Below, piece after piece: positions 12,658 through 20,027 of a stretch of DNA of 23,432 bases (the first letter of the stretch is position 1; each line of letters starts with the position of its first letter). The stretch is taken from the IMG/VR virus record IMGVR_UViG_3300042449_001381, positions 1 through 23,432 of that record; one strand, 5' to 3'. A program made the position numbers and the translations under genes. This DNA comes from a virus. A model generated the notes under the pieces. That model made no database searches, was not told the DNA's origin, and was given only the letters and a program-made list of their open reading frames with translations.

Positions 12658-14457
12658 TTATCCCTCACAGGCAATACAATCATTACCTTCAGCGAGGGCT
12701 GTCATATCAAGTTCTTTAATTACATCACGTTCAATTCTCTTGGAAACCTTATCAGCCTTTGCCAATTTTTCTGAACGGCAGTAATATAATGTTTTCACAC
12801 CTTTCTTCCATGCTAAGAAGTGAATAGCATGTATATATTTGAGATGAGAATCGGGTCGGAAGAATACGTTTAGTGATTGTGCTTGGTCAATATAAACTTG
12901 ACGATCTGCCGCATGTTCAATCACCCAACGTTGGTCAATTTCCATAGAAGTCTTAAACACGGCTTTTGTGTCCTCGTCCATCCAATCAAGGTGTTGTACA
13001 GAACCATCATTAGCAATAATTGAAGACCAAATATCAGCATATTTTCCAGAATCCATTCCATCTTCTAGTGACAGATGTTTTCTGATTACTCTATCGAGCC
13101 AACGATTCTTATTTAAAAATGAGCCAGATAAAGTGTCCTGACGGTAAGCGTTAGCACGATAAGGCTCAATGCTAGGGCTAGTATTTCCCATAATGATAGA
13201 CGAAGAAGCATTTGGAGCAATAGCCATAAGATGACTGAAACGCTGGCCACTACCCGTAGCATCGGGTGCTTCACCGCGTTCAGTACCGAGTTGAAGATTT
13301 GCTTCATCTAGTTTACCTCTGATATGTTTGAAAATCTTATTGTTTAATACTTTTGCCATTACACCTTCAAATGCTACATTGTTCTTTTGGAGAAAAGCAT
13401 GAAAGCCGAGAGCGCCAACACCGATGCTCCGTTCACGGCTAGCACTATATCTTGCACGTGATATGCTATCAGGAGCATTATCAATGAAATATTGAAGGAC
13501 GTTATCGAGCATCTCTGCAATGTCCCGAAGAAATAATTCGTTATCTTTCCAATCATCATAATACTCCAAATTTACGGACGATAAGCAACATACAGCAGTT
13601 CGTTCTTCATTAGTAGGAAGAATAATCTCCGAGCAAAGATTTGATTGGTGTACTTTCAGACCTTTATCTTTTAAGAATTGTGGAAGTCCACGATTGCTTG
13701 TATCAATGTAATGAATGTATGGTTCACCTGTATGCATACGGAGTTCGAGAATTTGTTGCCACAGATGTTTAGCAGACACAACTTCACGCACTTCACCTGA
13801 ATGTGGATCTTTTAGTTCCCAAGCATCATTCGCTTCTGGATCGACCATACATTTTTCAATGATTCGCATGAAATCATCGGTGATATTGATACCATGATGC
13901 AGATTCAAACAACGGACGTTTGGATCACCCGTTGGTTTACGCATCTCTAAAAAGGGAATAAGGTCAGGATGACTAATATCAAGGTAGGCAGCATAAGAGC
14001 CACGGCGAGTGCGTCCTTGACGATACGCAAGACTAGAGGCATCGTAAATCTTGAGGTGAGGCATAACGCCAGTACTCTTATCATCCGCAGAGCGTATCCC
14101 AAAGCCGATGCCAACACCGCCGCCAAACATAGACAGCCAATTAGTTTCAGAAAGATTATCAACTAGACCCTCCGCAGTATCTTCAACATAGTTAAGAAAG
14201 CATGAAATAGGTAGCCCACGCTTAGAACGGCCGTAGCTAAGAATAGGAGTGCTATAGCTAAGCCAATGATTAGAGGCGTAATTATACAAACGCTGAGAAT
14301 GCTCCGGATTAGAGCCAAAAGACGTTGATACATATGCAAACCTCTGTTGTGGTGATGTTTCATCATCACGCATGTATGATTCTTTTAATCGTTTAATACC
14401 TAATTCATCAAATAGTTTATCTTTTTCCAAGTCTATTGTGATACCCATATATTCCAT
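12658..14457 (-). CDS. nrdA: Ribonucleotide reductase class I, large (alpha) subunit, lacking an ATP cone
   Basis: The catalytic subunit reduces ribonucleotides to deoxyribonucleotides with NrdB. The frame opens at a TTG (14505), but AAGGA 5 bases before ATG 14457 (MEYMGITIDL) decides the start, giving 599 aa. Active-site residues: Cys 86 (GLPISCFLN) and Cys 290 (AVCCLSSVNL) as the reductant pair, Asn 273, Cys 275 and Glu 277 (SNLCSEI) for radical chemistry, and a C-terminal CIAC pair (594, 597) for re-reduction by thioredoxin. E. coli NrdA has 761 aa; the missing part is mainly the N-terminal ATP-cone that senses dATP. The enzyme is thus predicted to escape dATP shut-off. It lies 11 bases after the pyrophosphohydrolase gene. 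Confidence 0.95.
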   Translation of the reverse strand: MEYMGITIDLEKDKLFDELGIKRLKESYMRDDETSPQQRFAYVSTSFGSNPEHSQRLYNYASNHWLSYSTPILSYGRSKRGLPISCFLNYVEDTAEGLVDNLSETNWLSMFGGGVGIGFGIRSADDKSTGVMPHLKIYDASSLAYRQGRTRRGSYAAYLDISHPDLIPFLEMRKPTGDPNVRCLNLHHGINITDDFMRIIEKCMVDPEANDAWELKDPHSGEVREVVSAKHLWQQILELRMHTGEPYIHYIDTSNRGLPQFLKDKGLKVHQSNLCSEIILPTNEERTAVCCLSSVNLEYYDDWKDNELFLRDIAEMLDNVLQYFIDNAPDSISRARYSASRERSIGVGALGFHAFLQKNNVAFEGVMAKVLNNKIFKHIRGKLDEANLQLGTERGEAPDATGSGQRFSHLMAIAPNASSSIIMGNTSPSIEPYRANAYRQDTLSGSFLNKNRWLDRVIRKHLSLEDGMDSGKYADIWSSIIANDGSVQHLDWMDEDTKAVFKTSMEIDQRWVIEHAADRQVYIDQAQSLNVFFRPDSHLKYIHAIHFLAWKKGVKTLYYCRSEKLAKADKVSKRIERDVIKELDMTALAEGNDCIACEG

Positions 14458-14468
14458 ATTTTTCCTTA

Positions 14469-14816
14469 TTATTTTACAAAGTTTTCTAGTTGCGGTGGTT
14501 TCCAACCTTCGGGTTTCATCACTTTACCATCTTCACGTTTTTTAACTTTACCTGTTACTGGATCAATTTTATCTAGATTCGATCTAGCAACTTCATTCCA
14601 TGCACCAGAAACATCATAGCCTTTCATGTAGCAATAACCTAGAATAACCCAAATCATATCCATACATGCATCGAGGGTTTCTACTTCATCTTTTGTTAAT
14701 AGCGCACCAACATATTCATCATATTCTTCTCGAATAAGTTTATCATATAATTTAACATTATCTAATGTCTTTTCTTGGTCACATGCTTCAATAAACTTAA
14801 CTACATCATTGTACAT
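14469..14816 (-). CDS. MazG-like / phosphoribosyl-ATP pyrophosphohydrolase-fold NTP-PPase
   Basis: The 115-aa all-alpha protein carries the acidic motif of the MazG/HisE superfamily: Glu 30, Glu 31, Glu 34 (LIREEYDEY) followed by Asp 49 and Asp 53 (LDACMDMIWV). The ending NLDKIDPVTGKVKKREDGKV, then KPEGWKPP, is typical of the single-domain phage and bacterial members. Such enzymes hydrolyse (d)NTPs to monophosphates, either cleansing the pool or providing dUMP-type precursors; MazG proteins of cyanophages have also been linked to nucleotide signalling. Its place between thyX and nrdA supports a role in dNTP metabolism. ATG 14816 overlaps the thyX end by 11 bases. Confidence 0.85.
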   Translation of the reverse strand: MYNDVVKFIEACDQEKTLDNVKLYDKLIREEYDEYVGALLTKDEVETLDACMDMIWVILGYCYMKGYDVSGAWNEVARSNLDKIDPVTGKVKKREDGKVMKPEGWKPPQLENFVK

Positions 14817-15468
14817 TAATATATTCCTTAATCATTGGAAAAATTGGTTCGATTGCATCAGCACAAGCCAAAGCAATTTCACGGTGTTCTTTTTGTGTTC
14901 CGTTACCGGATCGGAGCTGTATATAGTGTACCCAAGAACGCAGAGTTCCGTTCATGTACATACGTGAACATGTCATACCTTCAGGAAGAACGGCACGTGC
15001 TTGTTCTTTGGCGATTCCATGTTCCAAGGCCCATTGATATGTGTCTTGACACATTTTTTGAATATTATTCTGCATGTTTTCCCACTGATATGCCAGTCTT
15101 CTAGAATCATCATCTCTTTTTAGTTCAACACTATTTTGACGATTCTTCATATCTTGCAAACGGGTTTCTCTAATTTCAAAACCAAGTTGTGATGCATCAG
15201 CATAACGTTGGCTAAACTCTTGGAAAGAAAAAGAACGGTGACGTAGAATCTGTCGTGCAATGTCACGTGTGGTTTCGATCTCCATGCATACGGAGACCAT
15301 CTCCAATGGCGACCAATGCTGGTGCTTAATCAGATAGCGAACTAACTTCTCGGCAGTTTCTGAATTGTTTTGATTTGTTGGATTCGATACACGTGCGGCG
15401 AAAGCCACCTGCTCAAGTAAGTTCATTCCATCGGGGCTTTGTGAATAATTAATTAATTTTACGTTCAT
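14806..15468 (-). CDS. thyX: FAD-dependent thymidylate synthase
   Basis: ThyX makes dTMP from dUMP with methylene-tetrahydrofolate and FAD/NADPH. The signature RHRxxSxxExSxR is complete at residues 76-88 (RHRSFSFQEFSQR). N-terminal AAFAARVSNP-like (FAARVSNP) and C-terminal RSWVHYIQLRSGNGTQKEHR segments, the latter with dUMP-binding residues, are also present. At 220 aa it has normal length. The frame opens at ATG 15480, but ATG 15468 (MNVKLINYSQ) has GGAAG upstream and an ATGA overlap with the primase stop, so I chose that. T4 itself uses ThyA; ThyX is typical of many aquatic phages. It stands first in the dNTP block. Confidence 0.95.
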   Translation of the reverse strand: MNVKLINYSQSPDGMNLLEQVAFAARVSNPTNQNNSETAEKLVRYLIKHQHWSPLEMVSVCMEIETTRDIARQILRHRSFSFQEFSQRYADASQLGFEIRETRLQDMKNRQNSVELKRDDDSRRLAYQWENMQNNIQKMCQDTYQWALEHGIAKEQARAVLPEGMTCSRMYMNGTLRSWVHYIQLRSGNGTQKEHREIALACADAIEPIFPMIKEYINVQ

Positions 15469-16481
15469 ACTTTCTTCCATTGAATAAATTCCATCTTTGC
15501 TCTCAAATTAACGAATGTGTTCTTATCAATAATGTCAACAATTTCATCAGTTGTAAATCCAGACAATATCATATCATTAATATCTTTCTCTTGCATCATC
15601 TCAGGCCAAATACAAATTGCAAAATGATTCTCGATTGCTTTGTCCATCAATTTACAAATATCTTTATTTCTAGGTTCATTATCAAATACTAGAACCAACT
15701 TATCCCTTTTTATATAACTTACAGCATTGGCTAAATTAGCATCGGCTGTAGCAACAGCATTTGGTAGGAAAAGGGAATCGATTGGACCTTCAGTTACATA
15801 TACTTTTTCATCTTTATTCACTCTATCCAGTCCGAAGATTTTTATACTTTCTTCTGCAATTTTAATTGTAATATAACGAATCTTTGAATCACGCAACGCA
15901 CGACCTTGAACCGCTAACAGAGAACCATCAATGTCGAAAAAAGGAATAATAAGTCTAGGATCATCTTCTTTCAAGTCTTTATCGTGGTCTGGAAGCAACT
16001 CATCGATAAATGCTTTGAAGTCATTTGCATAGTATAGTGTATTATATGTAGCCTCTGGAATTTTTCGTCCTATGCAATACTGTGCCGCATAGTGATCCAT
16101 CGGTAGATCAATAATCTTTGGTAGATTTATATCCTTTGGTTTCTTTTTGAACACTGGTGCTTCAAACTTCAGTTCAGTTTTTTCAATTTTTGTTGGAGTT
16201 TTGTGTGTATCTGCATAACGTTCAAGTGCATATTCCTTGACTAGATTTGCATCAAGTAAATTGATGAAGTTATACATTGTATGACCAATACCACAATTCT
16301 GACACTTATAGAAGTAATCATTCTTTTTGCGGTAAACATAACCACGTGCTTTGTGTAGGTGCTTCTGTGAATCACCACAAAACGGGCACCGAAAATTAAA
16401 CAGGTCTTCTTTCTTTTGGGAAAACCTATTTAATTTTGGAGAGAGTAGTTTGAGGTATTTTCGATCAATAAAAACGGACAT
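15465..16481 (-). CDS. DNA primase, T4 gp61-type (zinc finger + TOPRIM)
   Basis: The enzyme makes RNA primers for lagging-strand synthesis, normally with the gp41-type helicase. The N-terminus has a zinc finger: Cys 32 and Cys 35 (CPFCGDS), Cys 60 and Cys 63 (CQNCG). The C-terminal half has a TOPRIM domain: Glu 231 (YVTEGPIDSL), Asp 267 (VFDNEP) and Asp 274, then a DIND motif at 300-303. Length (338 aa) equals that of T4 gp61 (342) closely. ATG 16481 has only a weak ribosome site, but a promoter with an extended -10 lies 30 bases upstream, so it is the first gene of the replication and nucleotide transcript. No helicase gene is in the window. Confidence 0.92.
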   Translation of the reverse strand: MSVFIDRKYLKLLSPKLNRFSQKKEDLFNFRCPFCGDSQKHLHKARGYVYRKKNDYFYKCQNCGIGHTMYNFINLLDANLVKEYALERYADTHKTPTKIEKTELKFEAPVFKKKPKDINLPKIIDLPMDHYAAQYCIGRKIPEATYNTLYYANDFKAFIDELLPDHDKDLKEDDPRLIIPFFDIDGSLLAVQGRALRDSKIRYITIKIAEESIKIFGLDRVNKDEKVYVTEGPIDSLFLPNAVATADANLANAVSYIKRDKLVLVFDNEPRNKDICKLMDKAIENHFAICIWPEMMQEKDINDMILSGFTTDEIVDIIDKNTFVNLRAKMEFIQWKKV

Positions 16482-16510
16482 AACAAGGCAACATAATGTA
16501 AAGTTCTGTT

Positions 16511-16539
16511 ATTCTAGCACATTTTTATTTGGAGTGCAA
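16511..16539 (-). promoter_or_regulatory. Extended -10 sigma-70 promoter for the primase-nrd operon
   Basis: On the minus strand TTGCAC (16539-16534), a 17-base spacer and TAGAAT (16516-16511). The -35 is weak (3/6) but the -10 is 5/6 and is preceded by TGC, an extended -10 element. It lies in a 73-base gap, about 30 bases before the primase start, where a new transcript is expected. Confidence 0.6.
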
Positions 16540-16553
16540 TACCATTTTTGGTA
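16540..16553 (-). repeat. Short inverted repeat at gene end (5-bp stem, A4 loop)
   Basis: TACCA / TGGTA with a loop of four A in the minus-strand transcript, two bases after the stop codon at 16555 and directly before the primase promoter. It lacks a U-tract. It mirrors the arrangement at 6533-6548. Confidence 0.3.
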
Positions 16554-16554
16554 A

Positions 16555-16860
16555 TTAACTTAACAGAGAAAGGATTTTATCGGAATGGCCAGCAATCCAT
16601 CCACCCACGCCTATGCCACCGGCAATCATGTATGTCCACTTCTCTTTCAATTTCTTTAATTCGGAAATATCCTTGGCTAAAGCGGCATGTTGCTCACAAG
16701 AAGCACCATACATCTTTTCAAGTTCACCCTTGAGGTCGTCACGGGTTCTATCGAGACAATTGTGCATGTCTTTCACATCCACTTTAAGAACATCAATTTT
16801 TTCATTGATGTTTTCTACCTTGGTCTCGACAATGCCAAGTCTTTCCGTTGTAGTCGCCAT
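16555..16860 (-). CDS. Coiled-coil protein with C-terminal membrane anchor (XhlA-like)
   Basis: The 101-aa protein starts MATTTERLGIVETKVENINE and continues with heptad-like helices to about residue 70, then a Gly-rich hydrophobic segment YMIAGGIGVGGWIAG (75-90) and a short tail. This coiled-coil plus one C-terminal membrane segment is the layout of XhlA-type, haemolysin-like or holin-associated proteins. It is the last gene of the lysis block and may help position or regulate the holin. The frame is open further upstream (to 16902), but ATG 16860 is one base after the previous stop and GAAATAAA precedes it, so I use 16860. Assignment is by shape only. Confidence 0.7.
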   Translation of the reverse strand: MATTTERLGIVETKVENINEKIDVLKVDVKDMHNCLDRTRDDLKGELEKMYGASCEQHAALAKDISELKKLKEKWTYMIAGGIGVGGWIAGHSDKILSLLS

Positions 16861-16861
16861 T

Positions 16862-17071
16862 TTATTTCTTTTCTGACTTTTCTGGAACCTTGGTACCTTC
16901 AAGTTTCTTGTGAACTTTGATAGTCTTGCATTCTTGTTGTGGCTTACCTGCTTTATCTAGAACAGGTTTTCCATCCTTGGTCATTTTATCGATGCAAACT
17001 TTTTCAGTTTCAGCACCAAAAGAAAGTGTTGTGACCAATGTAAGTGTAAGTAACGCTATGAACTTTTTCAT
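16862..17071 (-). CDS. Small secreted protein with signal peptide (69 aa)
   Basis: MKKFIALLTLTLVTTLSFGA is a clear Sec signal peptide, with cleavage likely after SFGA (residue about 20). The mature part is about 49 residues, very lysine-rich, with two cysteines (26 and 48) that could pair in the periplasm, and a repeat-like KDGKPVLDKAGKPQQ. TAGGAG lies 6 bases before ATG 17071. A periplasmic basic peptide next to lysis genes might affect the envelope or inhibit another phage, but no family is recognised. Confidence 0.72.
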   Translation of the reverse strand: MKKFIALLTLTLVTTLSFGAETEKVCIDKMTKDGKPVLDKAGKPQQECKTIKVHKKLEGTKVPEKSEKK

Positions 17072-17080
17072 TTTAAACTC

Positions 17081-17314
17081 CTAAAAATTAACTTTATTTT
17101 TGTGACTTGCAAATTTTTCTGATGCAGTGAAACCTAAACCTGCAACAACAATATACATCATACTGTCGAATAGTGTGTTATCCACAGTTTTTCCAAAAAA
17201 CACATTACTCATAAAGGCCACCGAACACATAATAAAAGCGAGGAAGGTTATAACTCTCTTGGAACTCCAAGAGTCATTATGACCATCACTCAACAAACTT
17301 TTTAAAAACTTCAT
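17081..17314 (-). CDS. Two-span membrane protein, holin candidate (77 aa)
   Basis: A short basic N-terminus (MKFLKSLLSDGHNDSWSSKR) is followed by hydrophobic helix 1 (VITFLAFIMCSVAFMSNVFF, about 21-40) and helix 2 (FDSMMYIVVAGLGFTA, about 49-65), then a basic tail (SEKFASHKNK). This is the size and layout of a class II holin, and it stands a few genes after the endolysin, which has no signal peptide and needs a holin to reach the wall. The ATGA overlap joins it to the 169-aa membrane gene. The holin role is inferred from context and shape. Confidence 0.65.
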   Translation of the reverse strand: MKFLKSLLSDGHNDSWSSKRVITFLAFIMCSVAFMSNVFFGKTVDNTLFDSMMYIVVAGLGFTASEKFASHKNKVNF

Positions 17315-17820
17315 AGTTCCGGTTGGTGTGCAGGTGGTGGTGCAAGTTTTCCACCGAAACCTGTCATCACTTCGGATGATGTAAATGTTGGTTCAACTCT
17401 GGAACTCATTCCCATTTGTGAACCCATTCCACCCATTTGCATAGATGGTGAAGAAAATGAATTGGATGCCGGTGCTTGTGAAACAGGTGGTGTTTGTGCA
17501 ACCGTTGCTTTAGCCGCTTGGACTTGATTCTCACTTGCTTGCTTCATCAATGCCATTTTGGCTTCTGTTTCTTCTTTCGAGCCACCAGCCAACATGATAC
17601 CTGAAAGGGTACCTGTCAAGAATGTAGCAATAGGTACAATCAACTCAAAGAACTTCTGGTCAATTGGAGAAATTGCGTTAAGAGGTTGTGTGACAAATAT
17701 TAAAGAATAAAGAACAACAAAAACAATACCTGTCAATGTTAGAGATAAGCATACACCAATAAAGAACTTCAGTCGAGCCATCAACTGTTCTTCTGTGTAC
17801 ATTAAATTATTATTTTCCAC
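17311..17820 (-). CDS. Two-span membrane protein with Met/Gly/Pro-rich tail (169 aa)
   Basis: Helix 1 spans about residues 18-45 (FFIGVCLSLTLTGIVFVVLY) and helix 2 about 60-80 (FELIVPIATFLTGTLSGIML). The last 75 residues are low-complexity (a Pro/Ala/Ser section, then MQMGGMGSQMGMSS and a PPPAHQPEL end). The start is GTG 17820: AAGGAG sits 6 bases upstream, which decides against ATG 17802. It may be a second holin or antiholin, or a structural membrane protein. It overlaps the cysteine-rich gene by 11 bases and the holin candidate by 4. Confidence 0.68.
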   Translation of the reverse strand: MENNNLMYTEEQLMARLKFFIGVCLSLTLTGIVFVVLYSLIFVTQPLNAISPIDQKFFELIVPIATFLTGTLSGIMLAGGSKEETEAKMALMKQASENQVQAAKATVAQTPPVSQAPASNSFSSPSMQMGGMGSQMGMSSRVEPTFTSSEVMTGFGGKLAPPPAHQPEL

Positions 17821-18112
17821 AATTTGCTCCTTGTTGTACTGGTTGGCAACTTGGTGTTGCCATATTTAATTGTTGTTTTGCTAATATGTTTTGTGGTTCT
17901 TCTGGAGGACCTAATCTTGGATCACGTTGACCTTTGAACACATGTTCAATACATGTTCGTGTTACATCACAAGCCGGCTTTTGACAAATTGGTTTGTCCC
18001 AGTTAGATGGGTCTTGACAAGGATAGCGAAATCTGTCACCACCAAAAATAGCTAGTGCAAGTGGTAATAAAACAAGAAGGGCTAGCCATCTAAACATTTT
18101 TTTATCGTTCAT
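17810..18112 (-). CDS. Membrane-anchored cysteine-rich protein (100 aa)
   Basis: After MNDKKMFRW comes one hydrophobic helix (LALLVLLPLALAIFGG, about 10-25). The remaining 75 residues contain six cysteines (32, 43, 48, 54, 89, 98) and many prolines. If the helix is an uncleaved anchor, the cysteines face the periplasm and may form three disulfides. AGGAG lies 7 bases before ATG 18112, which overlaps the endolysin stop (TGATG). It resembles unknown proteins found beside the lysin in related phages. A role in controlling lysis is possible by position. Confidence 0.7.
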   Translation of the reverse strand: MNDKKMFRWLALLVLLPLALAIFGGDRFRYPCQDPSNWDKPICQKPACDVTRTCIEHVFKGQRDPRLGPPEEPQNILAKQQLNMATPSCQPVQQGANCGK

Positions 18113-18738
18113 CAGTGTACTCCTAATACGTGTAGAGCGTGTTCATAATGTTTGATACGGTCATCTAGGCCAATTGTTCCACCATTGATACGTTTAGTAA
18201 GTGTGACAATATCACCTTTGTCTGCCCATTGATTCAGGTTATTTGTTTCCCAGAACCAGCAAGCCGATTGTGCGGCACCTTCAAATGTAGCAAGATATTC
18301 TGATGCTTCATCCGGAGAAATATGTAGTGATGCGGCAAACCAAGTATAGTTTTGTTTACCTGTCAACTGAATGAGTCCACGACCACAGTATTTGTAGCCG
18401 TCACCTGATGCTTCATCTCCGTTACCCATGCGGTTTGCATAAACACGATTGGCGATTGCTTCTTGTTTATTTGGACGTGAGCAATATTCATTAGCGATAG
18501 CATCATCAGGGAAATACTTTGGGAAAATCTTACGTAGTGTAGCTGGCTTATAATTTAGATTCTCTTTGAGTGCAGTGAAACCACCAGACTCATGGGCACA
18601 TTGTGCAATAAAAGCCGCAATGCGTTGTGGTGTATTGATCTCATAATCCGGTAACAGTTGAGCCAAGGCATTATGCCAATGTTCAACATATGGATTTTTT
18701 GGAAGTAATTGTTTTAATTGTTGTAGTGTTAGTTCCAT
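18112..18738 (-). CDS. Endolysin, glycoside hydrolase family 19
   Basis: The 208-aa protein is a single GH19 (chitinase-like) catalytic domain that hydrolyses peptidoglycan glycan strands. First catalytic acid: Glu 50 in AQCAHESGGF; second: Glu 59 in KENLNY. The conserved GYKYCGRGLIQLTGKQNY segment (114-131) lies in the substrate cleft, and WFWETNNLNQWAD follows. There is no wall-binding module and no signal peptide, which fits a lysin of a Gram-negative host released by a holin. It abuts the o-spanin gene on one side (end 18738) and the cysteine-rich gene on the other. Catalytic residues are intact, so activity is expected. Confidence 0.93.
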   Translation of the reverse strand: MELTLQQLKQLLPKNPYVEHWHNALAQLLPDYEINTPQRIAAFIAQCAHESGGFTALKENLNYKPATLRKIFPKYFPDDAIANEYCSRPNKQEAIANRVYANRMGNGDEASGDGYKYCGRGLIQLTGKQNYTWFAASLHISPDEASEYLATFEGAAQSACWFWETNNLNQWADKGDIVTLTKRINGGTIGLDDRIKHYEHALHVLGVH

Positions 18739-19001
18739 TACTTTAATCCTTCAAAGATTGTTTTTTGTACACCGTACCATTCAATCCACGCATCACTCTT
18801 TACAGCACATGCGTAATACTCTGAATAGTTAACAGTAATAGTTTTTGCAATATCACTTAATTTAGCATCATCATTCACTTTATTTAATTGTGGGCATTTC
18901 ACCATTAAATGTTTTGGCACTTCAGGGAATTTAGCAACAACTGGAACTGTAGTTGAACATCCAGTTAGTAATGCAACAAATAATATAGCTATTAATTTCA
19001 T
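18738..19001 (-). CDS. Outer-membrane spanin lipoprotein (Rz1-type o-spanin)
   Basis: MKLIAILFVALLTGC is a lipoprotein signal with lipobox LTGC; Cys 15 would be lipidated and the 73-aa mature part lies in the periplasm. It ends the spanin pair: the o-spanin joins the coiled coil of the i-spanin and fuses the two membranes at lysis. Two further cysteines (36 and 65) could form disulfides. AGAGGTG precedes ATG 19001, and the ATGA overlap with the i-spanin supports the pair, although it does not nest within it as in lambda. Context (adjacent to the endolysin) makes the call firm. Confidence 0.85.
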   Translation of the reverse strand: MKLIAILFVALLTGCSTTVPVVAKFPEVPKHLMVKCPQLNKVNDDAKLSDIAKTITVNYSEYYACAVKSDAWIEWYGVQKTIFEGLK

Positions 19002-19450
19002 TTTGGCACCTCTGCCGCTTTATTATGTAATACTATGAATTCTTTTGGTATTTCACATTCACCGCCTGGTAGAAACTTGGTATCATATTTCACAATTTCT
19101 TTATCAACGTATTTGATAATTTCTTCACCACGTTCTTTTATAACTTGTGTTTTTGTTACAATTTTAGTTTCAATCTTTACATTTTCTTTTTCAGATTCAA
19201 CTTGAGCGGCTTCAACTTTGGCTTCAAGTTCTTTTACCCTAGCCAGCCAAGCCTCTTCATTTGATATTGCACCAGACATATACGTGCCTAACACAATAAG
19301 TGCAACAGAAGCAAGTTGTATGGGAGTTTTATAAATGTAGATTGCTGGTATGGGAATATACTTTAGTAAGTAGGTTACAGCAAGACCAATCAAGCCGATA
19401 CCAAGTATGGCATAAAATATCCAAAATGGTAACCACTTAAGTATCCACAT
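18998..19450 (-). CDS. Inner-membrane spanin (Rz-type i-spanin) with two membrane helices
   Basis: The N-terminus has two hydrophobic helices (LPFWIFYAILGIGLIGLAVT, about 7-28, and LASVALIVLGTYMSGAI, about 46-62). Residues 64-125 form a long charged coiled coil (WLARVKELEAKVEAAQVESE onward), and the C-terminal part (PGGECEIPKEFIVLHNKAAE) looks like the end of Rz-type spanins. Typical i-spanins have one N-terminal anchor; here two spans require an N-out/C-out topology for the coil to be periplasmic. It precedes the lipoprotein o-spanin and the endolysin. ATG 19450 follows the previous stop by one base. Confidence 0.78.
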   Translation of the reverse strand: MWILKWLPFWIFYAILGIGLIGLAVTYLLKYIPIPAIYIYKTPIQLASVALIVLGTYMSGAISNEEAWLARVKELEAKVEAAQVESEKENVKIETKIVTKTQVIKERGEEIIKYVDKEIVKYDTKFLPGGECEIPKEFIVLHNKAAEVPK

Positions 19451-19451
19451 T

Positions 19452-19634
19452 TTACATCTTTGGTGATTTACGTGTAAGTGTGGTCATAAGAACTACACGT
19501 TTTTTCTTTTTCAGATTAACACCTGGTTCTCCACCCTTTTCACCTGTGCCTGCAATAGCACCTGTACTTACAGCATTACCTGGTCCCGTGGAAACTGCAC
19601 CACCATCTTCTCTTAATTTTTTGAACGATTTCAT
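19452..19634 (-). CDS. Small basic protein with Gly/Ala-rich repeat (60 aa)
   Basis: MKSFKKLREDGG is followed by a low-complexity segment with two copies of AVSTG (GAVSTGPGNAVSTGAIAGTG) and a basic end (KKKKRVVLMTTLTRKSPKM). Similar short proteins with an 'MK.F......AV..G' start and a basic tail occur in T4-like aquatic phages, often near head genes; the role is unknown. The ATGA overlap with the preceding gene supports expression. No membrane segment is seen. Confidence 0.6.
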   Translation of the reverse strand: MKSFKKLREDGGAVSTGPGNAVSTGAIAGTGEKGGEPGVNLKKKKRVVLMTTLTRKSPKM

Positions 19635-20017
19635 ATTTCTTTTAGTATGTTGGCTACATCCATGTCAATTGGTATATTTGAAGATAATATGTCTTTTCCA
19701 TTTATACCTTTGACGAAATCTGGCATATAATTTAAATATGTCAGAAAGGTTTTAAGTACATCATAGTCAACCTCATCAATTCTGAAAAACAAAATTCGGG
19801 TTGCGGGTTCTACTCCAAAAACATTATACAGAAGTATTAGATGATTTAAAACCAATCTTTCTTTGAGTGATTTTGTAATCTTATAGCGCCTGAACAATCT
19901 TTTCAAATATTTAGTGCGTTTTAAGTCACCTTCGAATTCACTCATAACATAATGCGGTGAAGTATAAGCCTTCATAGCATACATCAAAAAGTTTTCTTCA
20001 TTCAAATCATCGAACAT
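19631..20017 (-). CDS. Conserved phage protein, DUF7207-like (128 aa)
   Basis: The protein starts MFDDLNEENFLMYAMKAYTS and contains SEFEGDLKRTKYLKRLFRRY, then LVLNHLILLYNVFGVEPATR. I recognise this pattern from T4-like phage hypotheticals (DUF7207 from memory). It is helical and basic in the centre. The frame opens at TTG 20047, which lies inside the hairpin at 20028-20045; ATG 20017 is the better start although no Shine-Dalgarno is visible. Its role is unknown; in related phages it lies in the late region. Confidence 0.72.
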   Translation of the reverse strand: MFDDLNEENFLMYAMKAYTSPHYVMSEFEGDLKRTKYLKRLFRRYKITKSLKERLVLNHLILLYNVFGVEPATRILFFRIDEVDYDVLKTFLTYLNYMPDFVKGINGKDILSSNIPIDMDVANILKEI

Positions 20018-20027
20018 AATGATAAAT

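Noticed and set aside
13113-14369. Hydrophobic minus-strand frames inside nrdA (for example 13947-14162 and 14163-14369)
   Set aside because: They are out-of-frame readings of a conserved enzyme gene without own ribosome sites; the apparent membrane character comes from the frame shift.
14458-14505. TTG extension of NrdA to 14505
   Set aside because: It would overlap the pyrophosphohydrolase gene; AAGGA placed before ATG 14457 gives a far better start.
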